In this document: positions 43,331 to 55,655 of the stretch, in pieces
Position numbering within the stretch: the stretch's first letter is position 1
Layout: every line of letters begins with the position of its first letter
DNA from: Toxotes chatareus
Taxonomy: Eukaryota > Chordata > Actinopteri > Toxotidae
Reading direction: 5' to 3'
DNA: 64,000 bases
Assembly: GCA_016801885.1 (NCBI GenBank)
Contig: CM028888.1
Coordinates: 12,075,170 to 12,139,169, forward strand
Position numbers and translations under genes: made by a program
The notes under the pieces: generated by a model
The model's input: the letters and a program-made list of their open reading frames with translations, nothing else
The model's database searches: none
Told to the model about the DNA's origin: nothing

Positions 43331-46300
43331 AAGGTAGGGGCACATTTGTTTTTCTGTTGAGTTCAAGTATTAACAGTCTTTCTCCAGATTTACTCTCTCC
43401 TCCATGAAGAATACAAAGTAACCTCACAGCATTTCATTGCAACAAGCTGGGTATGGTGTGAGTCTGTGTGTGTGTGTGTGTGTGAGTTATTGTATTGTTA
43501 ACTGAGTTTTTCTTGGTATGAACTTTGTGAACTTTGTGTTAGTTGAGCAAAATAGTCTCAGTTTTACAGACATTATTTCATTTTAGGCAGCAACATGAGT
43601 TATTATTTTGCACCTTAGGACAGCTGTACTTTGAGTAGCCCATGGAGAGTACCCTATTGTATCCTCAATTAATACTAAAGGGAGACTGTTGTTCTCCAAA
43701 CCTTGAAAAAGAGGCTTAGTCCACTAACCCAAAAATGTGTTATATTAAACACAAAAATAAGGGGTGTGTGTCTCTAGCTTTCTTCCCTTTATATTTAAAT
43801 TCAAAGAAACAAGCAAAGGGGCTTCTCCATCCCAGGCACTATGGTGTGGAGGATAATTAAACTGCTATTCTTTGATCAAACAAAGCTAGATGCAACACAC
43901 ACACACTAAGAAATCCATTTGAATTAGAATGCAAGGCTACAGAGCTTAATAACATGGACAAATGCAAGATGATAAAACCACAAGGCTAGTGTTTGCTGAT
44001 CACTGTCTATGCTTTACTTATGTTTTAGGTGTTTTTAGCGATTAATATTTAAAGAAAAAGACAAGCCAAATAGAATAAATCAGCAGTAGCATTTAGTTTG
44101 AAAAACTGTGTACTTTGTTATTTTGCTACTGACTTCAACATTGGGTTGCATACTTCAGGTCTTACTTTACCACAGTTTTTTCCGCTAATTGTGCACAAGC
44201 AGCATGTCTCGGCGGCTTAGTTTTCAAATGATTAAAAGTCATGCATGTTTATTGCATGTGACTTTTCAGTTGGCTATTCCACCTGCAAATATCTCAGTTG
44301 GGTATTGGTTCTTCTGGACATGATAATCAATCATGCTGGGGATTAGAAATTTTGATTTTTTTTATCAGCAAAAGGCAGAGTAAACCCATGTGTGTCCAAC
44401 CAGAGATATTCCAGCCTGTCTAGTGGCTAAGGATCTTTAATTGGGTAGGGACAGTCCTGTCTGGGTTGAATTCAATTTGAACATAATGCCCTCTGCTTTG
44501 GCATCATTACAAACGTTTCACACTGAATAATGAAGCAGAGTGCAATGATAATTCAGGATGAGAGTCAGGCTAACAATACTCATCCTAAGAGAAAATTTCC
44601 ATGTTATCATTAATTATGAAACAAGAGCTCTTAGGTACAATGAGGGGGTAAAAAGTCTGGGATCTGAGAGCTGACGACAGATTGCACTCAAACATTTAAT
44701 AGCAGACCTTACTTTTCTTAGAGTGTCACCATCTGGGACCCAGATGCTTTGTTAAGAGTAGATTAGGGGATGGATTTCATTTCTAGGAAATTGGAAATAC
44801 CTTCTAAACACTGTACCCTTGGATTCAAATCCACATATACAGGCTACACTTAGTGCAGCACAACTGAGCTTCAACAGAATAACACCAAAAACAAATTTAT
44901 CTATCCTTCACGAAAAAAAAATTGCTCAATTTAAGTCCTTCACTGTGTAATTTAAAGGGGCCAAAGCAAGCAGCGTATGAATGCATCACTTGTGTTCAGT
45001 TTTCACATTCAGTTTTTATTAACTGTCAGTATTACATTACTTTATGTAATTAAAACCTGGTTACTGTTATTAATAGGCTGTACTGGCAGATAGTGTCTGG
45101 TTCTCTCTTAGTTTGATCAGAGGAGTAGAGACTGGATGATAAGCCATAAGTGGTCCAGTCAGCTAAAATACATCCTGAGGCTCTCTCTGAACTGATCTGC
45201 TAGTTTATCTCCATTGACCTCTATGGATGAGTGTGCATGGATTTGTTTGTGTGGGAGAATAAGTGTATGTGTGAAACACAGTGTGGGTTGTACAGAGGCT
45301 GAAGACTGGTGTCTAATCAACACTAGTAATTTTAAACTTGTTGGTATCTGTAATTTTGTGTCTCTTATTTTTCTGGATTACACTGGTGTGTATTCATAAT
45401 TATGTCACTGTAAAGCCTGGCATCATAGTGAACAGAATTTATTTGAAATGGGTTGAAATCAAATTTAATTTGATTGAAATGAAAGATTGCTCCAATAATT
45501 AGCTGTATTATTAAGGTCCTCTAGATTGACATTTAAGAAGATTCAATTGTGATGATTCATCTTGGCAAAGTCAAAGAAATTCAACAAGCATCCAGGTTAA
45601 AAACTGCAGCATTGACATACTCTTCAATTATGAACCCTCATTCATTCCAGGCACATCAATCTATTACAGAGAGAGAGAAAGCTCCCCAAACCTTTCACTC
45701 CTTTAACATTAAAAGATTTTGCATGTCAACAAGCATCCTCTGGCATAACAAAAGAAACTGCAGTTTGGGGAAAGAATATTCAGCCAAGAGGAGGAAGTGT
45801 AGCAAAGTTCTGGGAGCTGATTTGAAACCTCAGACTCTGAGCCAAATGGGTTTGATATCCTGTGCTCAGGAACATTGGGTTGTGTATTTACCAATCACCG
45901 TGCTGCTTGTTTTGTTGAATGTGCTGTCAGAATCCACAAGCTACGACTGAGCAGAGCCTAATGATCTTCAGCAGTCCCAGTTCATTTTGGTTAGAAGTGA
46001 TACATGAAAATTATTGCAGTGTTTACTTGTACAAATTTAGTAAACCTCTCTTCCGCTCTCCTATCAATTTACACTGAGCCAGCTTAGCTCAGGCTACCTC
46101 AAGCATGGCTGGGAAAGTACCTCACAATGGAGTCAACCCAGCTCAAAAAGACAGCTGTGAACTGCTGCACACACATACACACAAGCTCAGCACACACAAT
46201 GTAGTAAGGCCGGGGTGGTGCTGTAAATTACAAAATGCAAATCATGCATATTGCAGTAGACATACACATGGATACACACACACATGCACGCACACATACC

Positions 46301-49300
46301 GAATACAAACACTAATTTTTTTTAAAACTTGTCGAGGTGCTGTATTGGCCAGCATTTATTTTATAGACACTCTGCTAATTATTGTGCCTCTCTATCACAT
46401 CCTGAGCCCAAATCCTTACCTTGTAATGAAGGTAAATTTAATTAGAATTCTTACCATTACCTTTGAGATATCTGAAAAACAATCTCTACAAGTGGTTGCT
46501 TTGCTGGGTTTCGTGGTTTTTTTCTGTTTCACCTAATCACCTAAAGGAAACTGTGCACATGTATACATCGTATTCTTGTACTTGTATATCTGTACGTGCA
46601 TGCAGAAAATAATGTAACCTGTCCTTGTAACTAATCTGCTGCCATTTATTTATTTATCCAATCATGACAATTATTATTCCAACGCTGTGGTGGGGGCTGT
46701 GAGTGGAAGTGGAGGAACTGATTGTATACCGTGTCATGATGTAGTGCTGTTGATTTGGCTAAAGAGCTCTGTTTAATCTGGACTTCAGCTCACTTATTTT
46801 ACTTCCAAAAAGAAATTGTTCATCTGATTTATCCAGATGACTTATCCTCAGATGGAGTAATATTGCCTAAAGGTTCATTTCACACAGTAATTCATGTGAG
46901 TGGATAAAACTTGAGTGCTTGTTTAATAATATGCCATAAATGTCTCAATATTAACACGTTTCTGGTTTGATCACTGACCCATCCAGTATTTGCTCTTTTT
47001 CTTACCATTGCCTGATGAAGTAGCCTGCTTTTAAGTTAGAAAAGAAACTACTTTTTTTTTTTTTAAATTCACAGAGGGGCCGCACTAAAGTGACAATACG
47101 ATAGTCAGTCTAATAGATTGTGCCTGTCTATTCATTTTGATTTACCCAATCAGTATCTGCAGGGTCCAAACGTGTGTAGATTAAAGAAGGCTAGTTGTGA
47201 GGGTGGCTACAAAAAGAGGCTTCTGTCACAAGCTGTGCATCAGTGGGGATGGGGGGGTCTGTCTCAGCTAGAATCTCCAGTATACAGGGTGTAGAAGTCA
47301 CCAGGGGACTGATTGTGTTACCTTGCTGTGTGTTCCTGGTAATTTGATTGTGGTGGGTCTTTGGTAAAGCCTCTAACAGGCTGGGATGGCAGCCAGGTGT
47401 GTGAAGTGATGAGCTGCCAGCCACGGCTCTGGTGACTCTTTCCATTTGTATGCTGTGTTCTTCTTTATTCGTGTGCACACCTTCCATAAAGCTGTGACAG
47501 TGGAGCACAGATGTGTCTGTTGTGGGTTTGGTTATTTCTGGTTTTACCTCTGTTTTTGCCTCTGTTCTTAGCTAGTTGAGCATACTTATCTAATCTGAAG
47601 AACAGTTCATATGTTTCTTACTCTAATCCTAAACAGGTTACTTTCTTATTGTACCTATTGTACCTTTTGTTTTGGTTCATATGTCAAGAATCCTTCGCAG
47701 TACTTGGCATTGTTTCCATTCCTGGCTTCATCATTTCTTTCTCCTACATTAAAAGTAAACTACTGCTTAGTCAAGCCACACTTTGAATGTGTGTAATTTA
47801 CAGACTTTTTTGCTGACGGGCTGCATGATCTGTGGGTGGCTCACCACAAGTGGGCTGGAAGATTCTGTTTATTGCTTTATTCATGGCTTCCGGGAGCTTC
47901 GATTAATGGGTATCAGCATTACCTGTAAACTGCTTAAGATCCATGAAACCTCAGCTGGACTAAGGTGTATTTAGTATGAGTTTCAGTTAGATTTAGTGCT
48001 GAGTATTAAGGTCCACATAAATCTAGCTCCAGATGCAGGAGATCGAGGCTGTGAGCCTTCTCATTTTACATCAGTGATAATTTCATAAAACCTGAAGGCA
48101 TCGTAAATTGGCTCTTTAAAGTGCCACGAGCATTAATTCTAATCTGAAGCTGAATAGGAATCAGTTGCAAAACGGGGGAATTCAAAATGTTTGCTGTGGC
48201 ACTATAGTTCATGGCGTACTCTGTATATATGTTAGTAGCTAACATTTGCCCTTTTCAAGTCTGATGCACAGATACAGGAAAAAACTCACATTTAGTGTCA
48301 TCCTACGTGGGTCAGTGTGAGTCATACATTTTCCCACCAGGCTGACAACAGTCTGCTTGATATGAAAGGGTGAGCTCTGGTTTCTGTGATAACTGTAGGA
48401 TCACTAGTTACAGTTTCTTCTTTTTTTTGATTTCAGAGACATGTCAGTATGCGTGTAGATTCACTGAATTAGTGTAGACAGGATGGAACTCTGTGTAGCA
48501 AATAGTATATGTTTCTACAAGGTTTATGGCTTATCTTTGCAGTCATGGGTTTTGTATGAAAAGAGGAACCAAGTGCATGACAGGAATGTGGTTCAAATGG
48601 ATTAAATGTGTGTTAAAGTGTGTTCAGGCTCACGCCTTGAACAGGGATTGAATGTGTGAGAAAAAGACATGCCATCCTATAGTACTGCTTTATGAGGTGA
48701 GGACGTTAGTTGGCACTGCAGTTGTGTAATTTTAGGGATATATACCTAGGGTCTTCCAAATCTATCAAGCTGTAAAAATACCATTTTGTAAGTAGAATAT
48801 TATGAAAGTACCTGCGTTTACTGTGAGCAGACCTGAATAACCACTGCAACACCAAAAAGACATCTTTATGTTCAAGTGACAAGGCTGTTTGGTGGCCATA
48901 GTAATTATGATGGGAGCAAAGGCAACAAAGTTGGCTTACTGCGAAGGGATGGGGTGGATGGAGTCGATAAAACACTGGACTTTAACACAGGAAACCGCTG
49001 TTTGTTTCCCTCTTCAAACCAATAGTCAACATCGTTTCTTTTCTTCATGGCTGTTCCTGGTAGAGGTGCAGTTCTCCTTATGGGTCATATCAGGGTAGGG
49101 ACAAACACCCTATATGTGTGTTGAGGTCGGAGGACTTGTTGGATGTCACAAAACGTCAAGCAAAACTACAGCTGGCAAAAACCTTCAATTTAAAGGAACG
49201 TATATGATATGTTTTGCAGTTGCTTTTTTTCTCGTTTGTAATTTGTTTTATGTATGTCATATGTCAATTTACCTAATGTTCTTTGTCAGCATACAGTAAC

Positions 49301-49447
49301 TGTTGTTAACAGTATAGCACAGACAAAGCAAATGCATGTTAAGTCTGAACAAGACAAATCCTAATTCAGCCACTGTCTTCACTCCACCTGCCTGTGCAAT
49401 TTCTATCAAAATAGCCTAACTGTAAAGGTTTATGAGGCAGTGTGAGC

Positions 49448-49449
<2 letters not shown>
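43331..49449. other. Long unique non-coding stretch
   Basis: No gene or interspersed repeat recognised over 6 kb, apart from (TG)n at 43465-43484, short CA clusters near 46165-46300 and a T-run at 47052-47064. Open frames of 133 codons (45549-45950, +), 143 codons (46105-46536, +) and 105 codons (47191-47508, -) carry no domain motif and no flanking splice signals that I can support. 44450-44600 and 48090-48200 are repeat-free, AT-word-rich stretches. Confidence 0.45.

Positions 49450-49482
<33 letters not shown>
49450..49482 (+). repeat. (TG)n microsatellite
   Basis: About sixteen TG units; the poly-CV and poly-TH open frames across it are artefacts. Confidence 0.95.
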
Positions 49483-49484
<2 letters not shown>

Positions 49485-50689
49485 CGTCTGTGCGTGTGTT
49501 TGCTCCCAGATGACCACTAAACAAAACAGAGAGCTGCAAAAAATCGAAAGATTTATGGCCGAGGCATGGGCTTTCAGGAGACATGAGTCACACAGGAACA
49601 TTAAATATTGCAGGATCTCTTCAGTGCACGTGCCTCTGTCTGGGTCTGTCTGGCTATTTGTACACATGCACAAGTGGTGCTGTGCCTCCATGTGAATGTG
49701 TGTATATCTCTTAATAGGGATATCATCCTCTCTTTCTTTACTGTAATAGGTTCTTGGCTGGCTCACAGCCTCTTGTCATAAGCCTGGGACCACGGCAGCG
49801 ACAGTGTTGTCCTGATCTGTTCTGGTCAGCCCAAGACAGAGGGGCTTTGCAACATAGTGGAGAATGAACAAGAAAGACAAAAAAAAGGGATGAAGATAGC
49901 AGTGATAGATGAGGGAGACTTGATTTAGGAGGGGCTGGGACAGGTGTTCGCCGAGTGCCAACGAGGGGAATGGGGTGAAGAGGGTATGAATAGGTGAGGA
50001 GAGATGAATGGATGTCATATGGGTGGAATAGGTGGATGCTGATAATATACTGCACAAGATGAAAGTTTGCTTGAGAAGAAAATGTAGGTAACAAAGTGGG
50101 CTGAAGGCATGTGACAAAAGATCAAACCTCCCTCCAAAGACAACACTGATATATGAACACACCATTATATTATTAGAACCTCCTCATCGCTCTCCTCTGT
50201 CTCGTCTCCTTTGTCTTAATACTCATTTTAGACTATTATAGATCACTATATCTCCCAGTTAGTTCTCCTTTTCTTTCCCTCACTCCTGAGTTTTCTATCA
50301 GTCTGTTTCCATCAGTCTAACAGTATATTGCAGGGCAGTGTATTACGGCTGCCATTATCTGTGTTACAGTAACTGCCTGTCCACTGATAACAGTAATCAA
50401 TTACATCTCTGCTCACTGTGCCATTAAGCACTGAAGCAGACTTCTTCGAGTCTCTGCACTTTTTTGGGGGTCTCAAGTTCAAACCTCCCTACCACCTTAT
50501 TATTCTCTTTGAATCTCATTTCTTTGTTTCTTTCAGCCATCCTGCGGTATGATGATCTGATCTATTTTTGGATCCCAGTCCCCAAAGCTTGACCATTTAA
50601 CAAACAGCATGCTGGATGATTTGGACCTCATGATTTTCTTCTTTTATTTTAAGACATATAACCTTGTTCTGTAGTGCATACTTTCATTA
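49483..50689. other. Unique non-coding sequence
   Basis: No gene recognised. Overlapping minus-strand frames of 118 and 129 codons at 49738-50165 are leucine/serine/proline-rich readings of a purine-rich + strand and are not called. Confidence 0.45.
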
Positions 50690-50890
50690 GAATCACACAT
50701 TTATGCTGCTATGTGAGTATGTTCTGCTGCTATGTGAGTATGTATGTGTATATAAGACCGCCTCCTGTATATATTGTATTTCTTTTCCATGTTTATTTTT
50801 TCTATATCTAGTGTATTTATTGCTCCTTGTGACTGCTGCTACAACCGAATTTCCCCACGGGAATTAATAAAGTAACTCTTAATCTTAATA
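50690..50890 (+). mobile_element. LINE/SINE 3' tail with 'AATTTCCCCACGGG' end
   Basis: The segment TGACTGCTGCTACAACCGAA followed by TTTCCCCACGGGAATTAATA and AAGTAACTCTTAATCTTAAT is the 3' end of a common teleost non-LTR element, whose usual ending is 'CCCCACGGGGATTAATAAAG' plus a short tandem tail. The tail here (CTCTTAAT/CTTAAT) ends near 50890 and sets + orientation. A 21-bp tandem duplication (TGCTGCTATGTGAGTATG at about 50704 and 50725) lies upstream. The left limit is uncertain and could reach 50530. The class (LINE versus derived SINE) is not decided. Confidence 0.6.
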
Positions 50891-52730
50891 TCTTGTTACC
50901 TAGCTGAGCCCATGATGTATTTCATAACATGTAACAAGTAAAATTGTACATATGTACACAAATGTTTACCTGAATCTGAAACCAAATCCCTTGGTTGCCA
51001 TAGGTGCAGCAGTATCAGCTGTAAGTGCAGAGTAGAAGCAGGTGGAGTGTAAAGTGCTCAGAAATTGCTCTAATGAGTACTTACAATTTTGTTTTCGATA
51101 GTTTGCTGATATTAAGAAAGTCTATAAAGGTAGAAGCAACACTGTGCCAAGGCCCATAGCTTTTAGTGAGAAGTAACAGCTCTGGAAAAGTAATGAGTCC
51201 CTTTTCTAACAGAGGGAAGACATATTTACCCACAGCCTGCCCAAAACTATCTTCCAACCACAGGTACTCAAGCTCAAACAAACACTGCAACAGGTAGCTT
51301 AGATGACTGACAGGCTTAGCTGCCTGACAGCATGTTCACTGACATTAATGTTATGGGGATTGTGGTGACGGAGAAGAGTTGTGAACGCCTGCAATGAAAA
51401 AGGCACGGATACAGATAGGTTTTCCTTGACCCTTTGACAGTCAGTGGGTTCCCTGTTGCAGGTAAACCAGTGGTCCACAACGTATCTTCTCAAACATGAG
51501 CTGTTGCAAACTTTTTTTTTGTCTCGCAACCTGCAACAAAATATTATGGCAGCCTTGCTCTGTTAGAATGCTACAAATCTGTTAATATACTATAATTATC
51601 TCCTCAGTAGTTTATTGTTTTGAATGGAACAAAGCTTGTCATAATCAAAATCAATCACAAACACTTTGGCAAACAAAATACAGTGTGAGTATTTCGTATC
51701 AGATGTGTGTGAGCAAAAATAAATAAATTTCAGAAATACATGGTATTCCATCTGCTTGCAGTATACTAGCAGGTTTCTTTGCAATTACTGTTAGGCACCA
51801 GACATCAGTTTTTTGTAAAATGAGATGCTTGATTTATAATCTGAGGTATTCCAGCTATGATACACTTCCCTGAAGAGGAGTAAAGGTACAGCAAACCTCT
51901 AATTTCATGCTGATTCGTAATGACCCATGGCTTGATTTGCCTTTGCCTGCTGGGTCAAACCTCACTAATAATTACAAGGAAGGCAAATGACTGAGCAATC
52001 ACAAACGAGGCAGCAGGTTTTGGTTTGTTAATGAAGCTCCAAGGTATTACAGTAGAAACGCCCAGAAGGCAGAAAATCCATGACATTGTCAACTACTCAT
52101 GGTAGTATTCAGAAAGACCTTGTAGCAGAGGACATTGAATGCCACTTAATGTCACCTTATTTATCCATGTTAAACTCAAAATTAATCCATGAATAATTTC
52201 TCAGTATCTTATAGAAATGTGATTCTGTTCTTTCTCCTAAATTTTGAGCTATATTTTGTGGCAGAGTTTGGATCTTCATCTGTTCCAAAGCTTTTCTGTG
52301 TGCACTGCGGCAAAGCTTTTTCATTCTTGTGCTGCGTTAAAGCAGCAGCTGGTCCTCACTAAACAAATTTTGGTGCTTTTCCTCCTCTGCGCCTGTGTGC
52401 ACAAATGTGTGTGTGTTAATAATACAACGTGGGCCTGTAAAGTCAGTGAGCCTGATGACCAGAAAGTTTGTCAGCACCCAGGAAGCCTTCAAGCCCATCA
52501 TCATCTGGACCTCTGTCATAAACCCAAGGTTTATTGAATATTTGGGTCTAGAGATGCTCACCAACACCTCAGTCTTAAAAAAATAATAGAAGCGATTTGA
52601 TGGGACATAAAGTTGAAGGATCCTGCGAGGAGATTACTTGTACGTCAAAGGTTGCAGCTTTAAAACTGTGTGGTGGGGTTCTAACATGTTAGGAGAGCTT
52701 TATTATTTCTGAGTGTGCAAGATCACACAA

Positions 52731-52733
<3 letters not shown>
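50891..52733. other. Unique non-coding sequence
   Basis: No gene recognised. A 97-codon + frame at 52244-52537 has no domain. The stretch 51885-52085 lacks simple repeats and has words such as CTAATAATTAC and GTTTGTTAATGAAG typical of conserved non-coding DNA. Confidence 0.45.

Positions 52734-52763
<30 letters not shown>
52734..52763 (+). repeat. Poly-A tract (30 nt)
   Basis: Uninterrupted A-run. A retroposon tail is possible, but the sequence immediately upstream (52600-52730) is not recognised as SINE or processed transcript. Confidence 0.95.
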
Positions 52764-52766
<3 letters not shown>

Positions 52767-54667
52767 CTAAAATGACTCATTGTCTAGTGAAAACCTCAAA
52801 GTATCTAAATTTTTTAAACTGCCAAGAAACTACCAAGATTTGATTTCAGCTTAAACCACATGCATAATTTTACTTCATCCATTGAGGTTTGAATGTGGTT
52901 CATAGGGCCAATAGTTGATCTTGGATCTGTATTTGACAGCTAAACCCCACAGTCACGAGTATGGTTAAAACTGAAAAAAAAAACCCAAAAAAACATGCAA
53001 GCTGTAGTGTGTGGCTGTCAGTTGTTTTTAGTGTTGTTTTGCTGTAAAATGTCACATGAACACTATTATAAAATATGCAACTGAGAGAAACAATGAATTC
53101 ACTTTCTCGTAAGCACTTAGCAGCACTGGAAGGAGGCAGAAACAGCAATGGAGAATGAGCTGCTGCTTGTAAGTACCATATTTGTTTTTTCTCATGAATT
53201 TGGTGACAAATGCAAAGTGTGTCCCCAGGCAAAAATAATGATGTGTTGTATCTGGATAGACACATTTACCAGATACTTGTTGGCTCAGGTCTAATGGTTA
53301 ATACGCACCACTGCCATCCTCCTGCGATATTGATGTATTTCACACTGAGTGCAGCCTTCTTTGCATGTTTCTGCCCACAAGTTAAGGTTTTTTTTTTTTT
53401 TTTTTGTCTCTTGGAACCAACTTCTTTGGCCTGCTAAGAAATTTAGAATTTTATACCACATATTTCACACAGGCCACAGGGCCACGTCAAGGCTTTTAGA
53501 CTTTCTGCACATGGGACTTTGAACTCCTATAACAAAAAATGTAACATGATAACGCTGTGTCCTAGTAATTATGTTTATATACAAATAATTTGGAAAAGCA
53601 AATACATTTTGGAGAAAACTGTGCTCGAAATGCATTTTTGAACAACATTCTCATACTTTTTATGGTTTCACTTGCAGCACTTGGTTACGTTTAGGGACAG
53701 ATTGTGGTCCTGGTTAAATTCAGTAAGTAACTGCCGCACAAAACATGACTTGTTTATAAATTGTTAATCTTTCACTAACCTTAACCAAAGTGCTTTTGTT
53801 GTCTTAAACCTAACTACAGACATTACTTATGTGCTACAAAATGTTAAAAGACATTGTTTACCGTATAATCAAAATTAGCAGTGACTTGAAATGATGCATG
53901 AGATACATAAAATATGAAGAGAGCAAGAGCAGTGACTGGAAGATAATTGGGGCCATAAGTAAATAAAGCAATGCTTCTGGCTACATAATGACAGTTAAAG
54001 TGATCTCAGTACTCACACAGCACAAACTATATAGCCGGCAAAGAGTCAGCAGCAGCACACAAAAAAAGGACTGAAAAGAATGTATGGTATTAGCTTTTTA
54101 GACTATTAAAAGATAAGGAAACAACCACAGACAAAATCAGGCATGGACATTTCAGAATAAGTAAATAAAGTCACCTACAGTGAGTGGAAAGTTGTTGAAA
54201 ATGAAGTCATGTATTTTATTATCATCAGATTTATAAATGATCCAAGAGCAGCCCCAGGCAAGTGCTTTCCATGTTTAAACTTTGGCAAGAACTGTCATAA
54301 CACCCCTGCAGCACCCCCAAAAACTTCAAAGCTATTGCTTCTATATTTTGCCATGAATGCAGCTCAGGAATTTGTCTTTTCTGTGCACAGTTCTTTGTGG
54401 TTAAGTTCTTTAAAAACAGTGCCACTGGGGATCCAGTGGAGCGAGGCTATTGCACAAATAATGACCTCAGATCCAAACATCGCTACAATGAGATGTGGCA
54501 CAACTGAGCACATGCACTGCCTGGCCCACGAAGGTTAACACATATTACTGACAGGTGATCAGTCTTAGAAGTTCATGATCAGAAAGCAGGCAGTGTGCTG
54601 CCTTCAAACAGCTATTCTTGCTTGTTTGGTTTGGGCTTCAGATCACTTCAGAGTGACATCTGAGTGA
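52764..54667. other. Unique non-coding sequence
   Basis: No gene recognised. T-run at 53388-53405. A 45-bp segment at 53124-53168 has splice-like ends and reads HWKEAETAMENELLL, but the acceptor is weak and it does not phase with the other candidates better than chance. GGTTACGTTTAGGGACAG near 53682 resembles dispersed-repeat vocabulary seen at 58.5 kb. Confidence 0.45.
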
Positions 54668-54702
54668 CTGTCATTGGCTGATAGGGAATCAGCCAATGAC
54701 AG
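54668..54702. repeat. Perfect 15-bp inverted repeat (hairpin) containing CCAAT boxes
   Basis: CTGTCATTGGCTGAT at 54668-54682 and ATCAGCCAATGACAG at 54688-54702 are exact reverse complements with a 5-base loop (AGGGA). Each arm contains an ATTGG/CCAAT core, in opposite orientation. No U-run follows, so a terminator-like role is not indicated. Confidence 0.9.
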
Positions 54703-55042
54703 ACTTATAGATATTAGCACATGAACAAATCCAGTATAGTGGAACTCATTGGTCCATTTAGTCTCAGTATTTTTTTCTCTTGAGATGGCTACGAGAGAAT
54801 CAGACATTACTTAGCAACACCATAGCTGGGTTGGCTGTTGTATAGAGCAAATAGCTACCCTACTCATGTGTCCTTGTACAAGATGAGAGCTGAACACTGT
54901 AGCACACCAAGGATTCAGACCTTCCCTTCGATAGAGCTAAAGGATGAGAACAACTATAGCACACAGACATTTTCAAGTGGGCACCTCCAATCGTCAGTTG
55001 ATGTAATGATGCCTAAAGAAAGTTCAAAAGCATGTTTTAGTA
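54703..55042. other. Unique non-coding sequence
   Basis: No gene recognised; may partly be 3' UTR of the LINE tail ending at 55072. Confidence 0.4.
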
Positions 55043-55072
55043 TCCCTGGCCAATAAACCTGATTCTGATTCT
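55043..55072 (+). mobile_element. Short LINE 3' tail (CCAATAAACCTGATTCTGATTCT)
   Basis: The words 'CCAATAAACCTGATTCTG' and 'ATTCT' match the last bases of the GATTCT-tailed LINE also seen at 25681-25700, in the same orientation. Only the terminal 30 bases are recognisable, so the body is either deleted or strongly diverged. Confidence 0.5.
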
Positions 55073-55560
55073 AACCCACTCAGAACTGTCATCAGCTCAA
55101 CAGCTGTCATCAGTATCCGAAATGCGGTCCCCAGTACACTTCCTTGTTAAGTGCACTTGAAGATTAATTTGAAATTTTCATTGATTTCAACTTCACATGT
55201 TATTTTTAAGACTGAAGTAGTATAAGTTTACATTTTGGATGAGGTTAGGGTGAAGGTTGTGAAATGAATGAAGTCAATGTAGGATTTAACAGCATGGTGA
55301 TAAAAGTGTCATTGTGTTTGTTTGGTGTTTGCCTTTCTTGCCCTTTTTGTGGTGACTACCCTACCTGCCTGCTCTGGATTAGTTTACCTTTTGCTCTCTC
55401 CTCTAAAGTAACTTTAGACACATCTAACAGATAGTGTTAGAGACACAGCCAGCATCACAATTCCTTTCTAGTGTTTGGACAACATACAGTGACTGTTAAA
55501 ATGTTTTCCTTGTCTGTACAGCAAAGCCAAAATACTGAATTCAATTCTAAATACACTCTC

Positions 55561-55655
55561 CATTTCTATTTTTCCTATGTATTTACTGTACAGCACCTAT
55601 AAGCACTTGTATAGCACTTGTAACTCTACCTCTCACCTTATCTTGGCACTGGACT
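55561..55655 (+). mobile_element. LINE 3' UTR-like fragment
   Basis: TATGTATTTACTGTACAGCA, then CCTATAAGCACTTGTATAGC, then ACTTGTAACTCTACCTCTCACC and CTTATCTTGGCACTGGACTG is a teleost LINE 3' UTR-type sequence that I associate with CR1/Rex1-like elements. No tail repeat follows, so it is a broken copy. Confidence 0.4.

Noticed and set aside
45549..45950. 133-codon + frame
   Set aside because: Protein-like in places but with no recognisable family, and no splice or promoter context to support it.
47191..47508. 105-codon minus-strand frame
   Set aside because: Proline/threonine/histidine-rich with no motif; no splice-site pair supported.
53124..53168. 45-bp segment reading HWKEAETAMENELLL
   Set aside because: The spectrin-like look is superficial, the acceptor is purine-interrupted, and it could not be tied to other exons.
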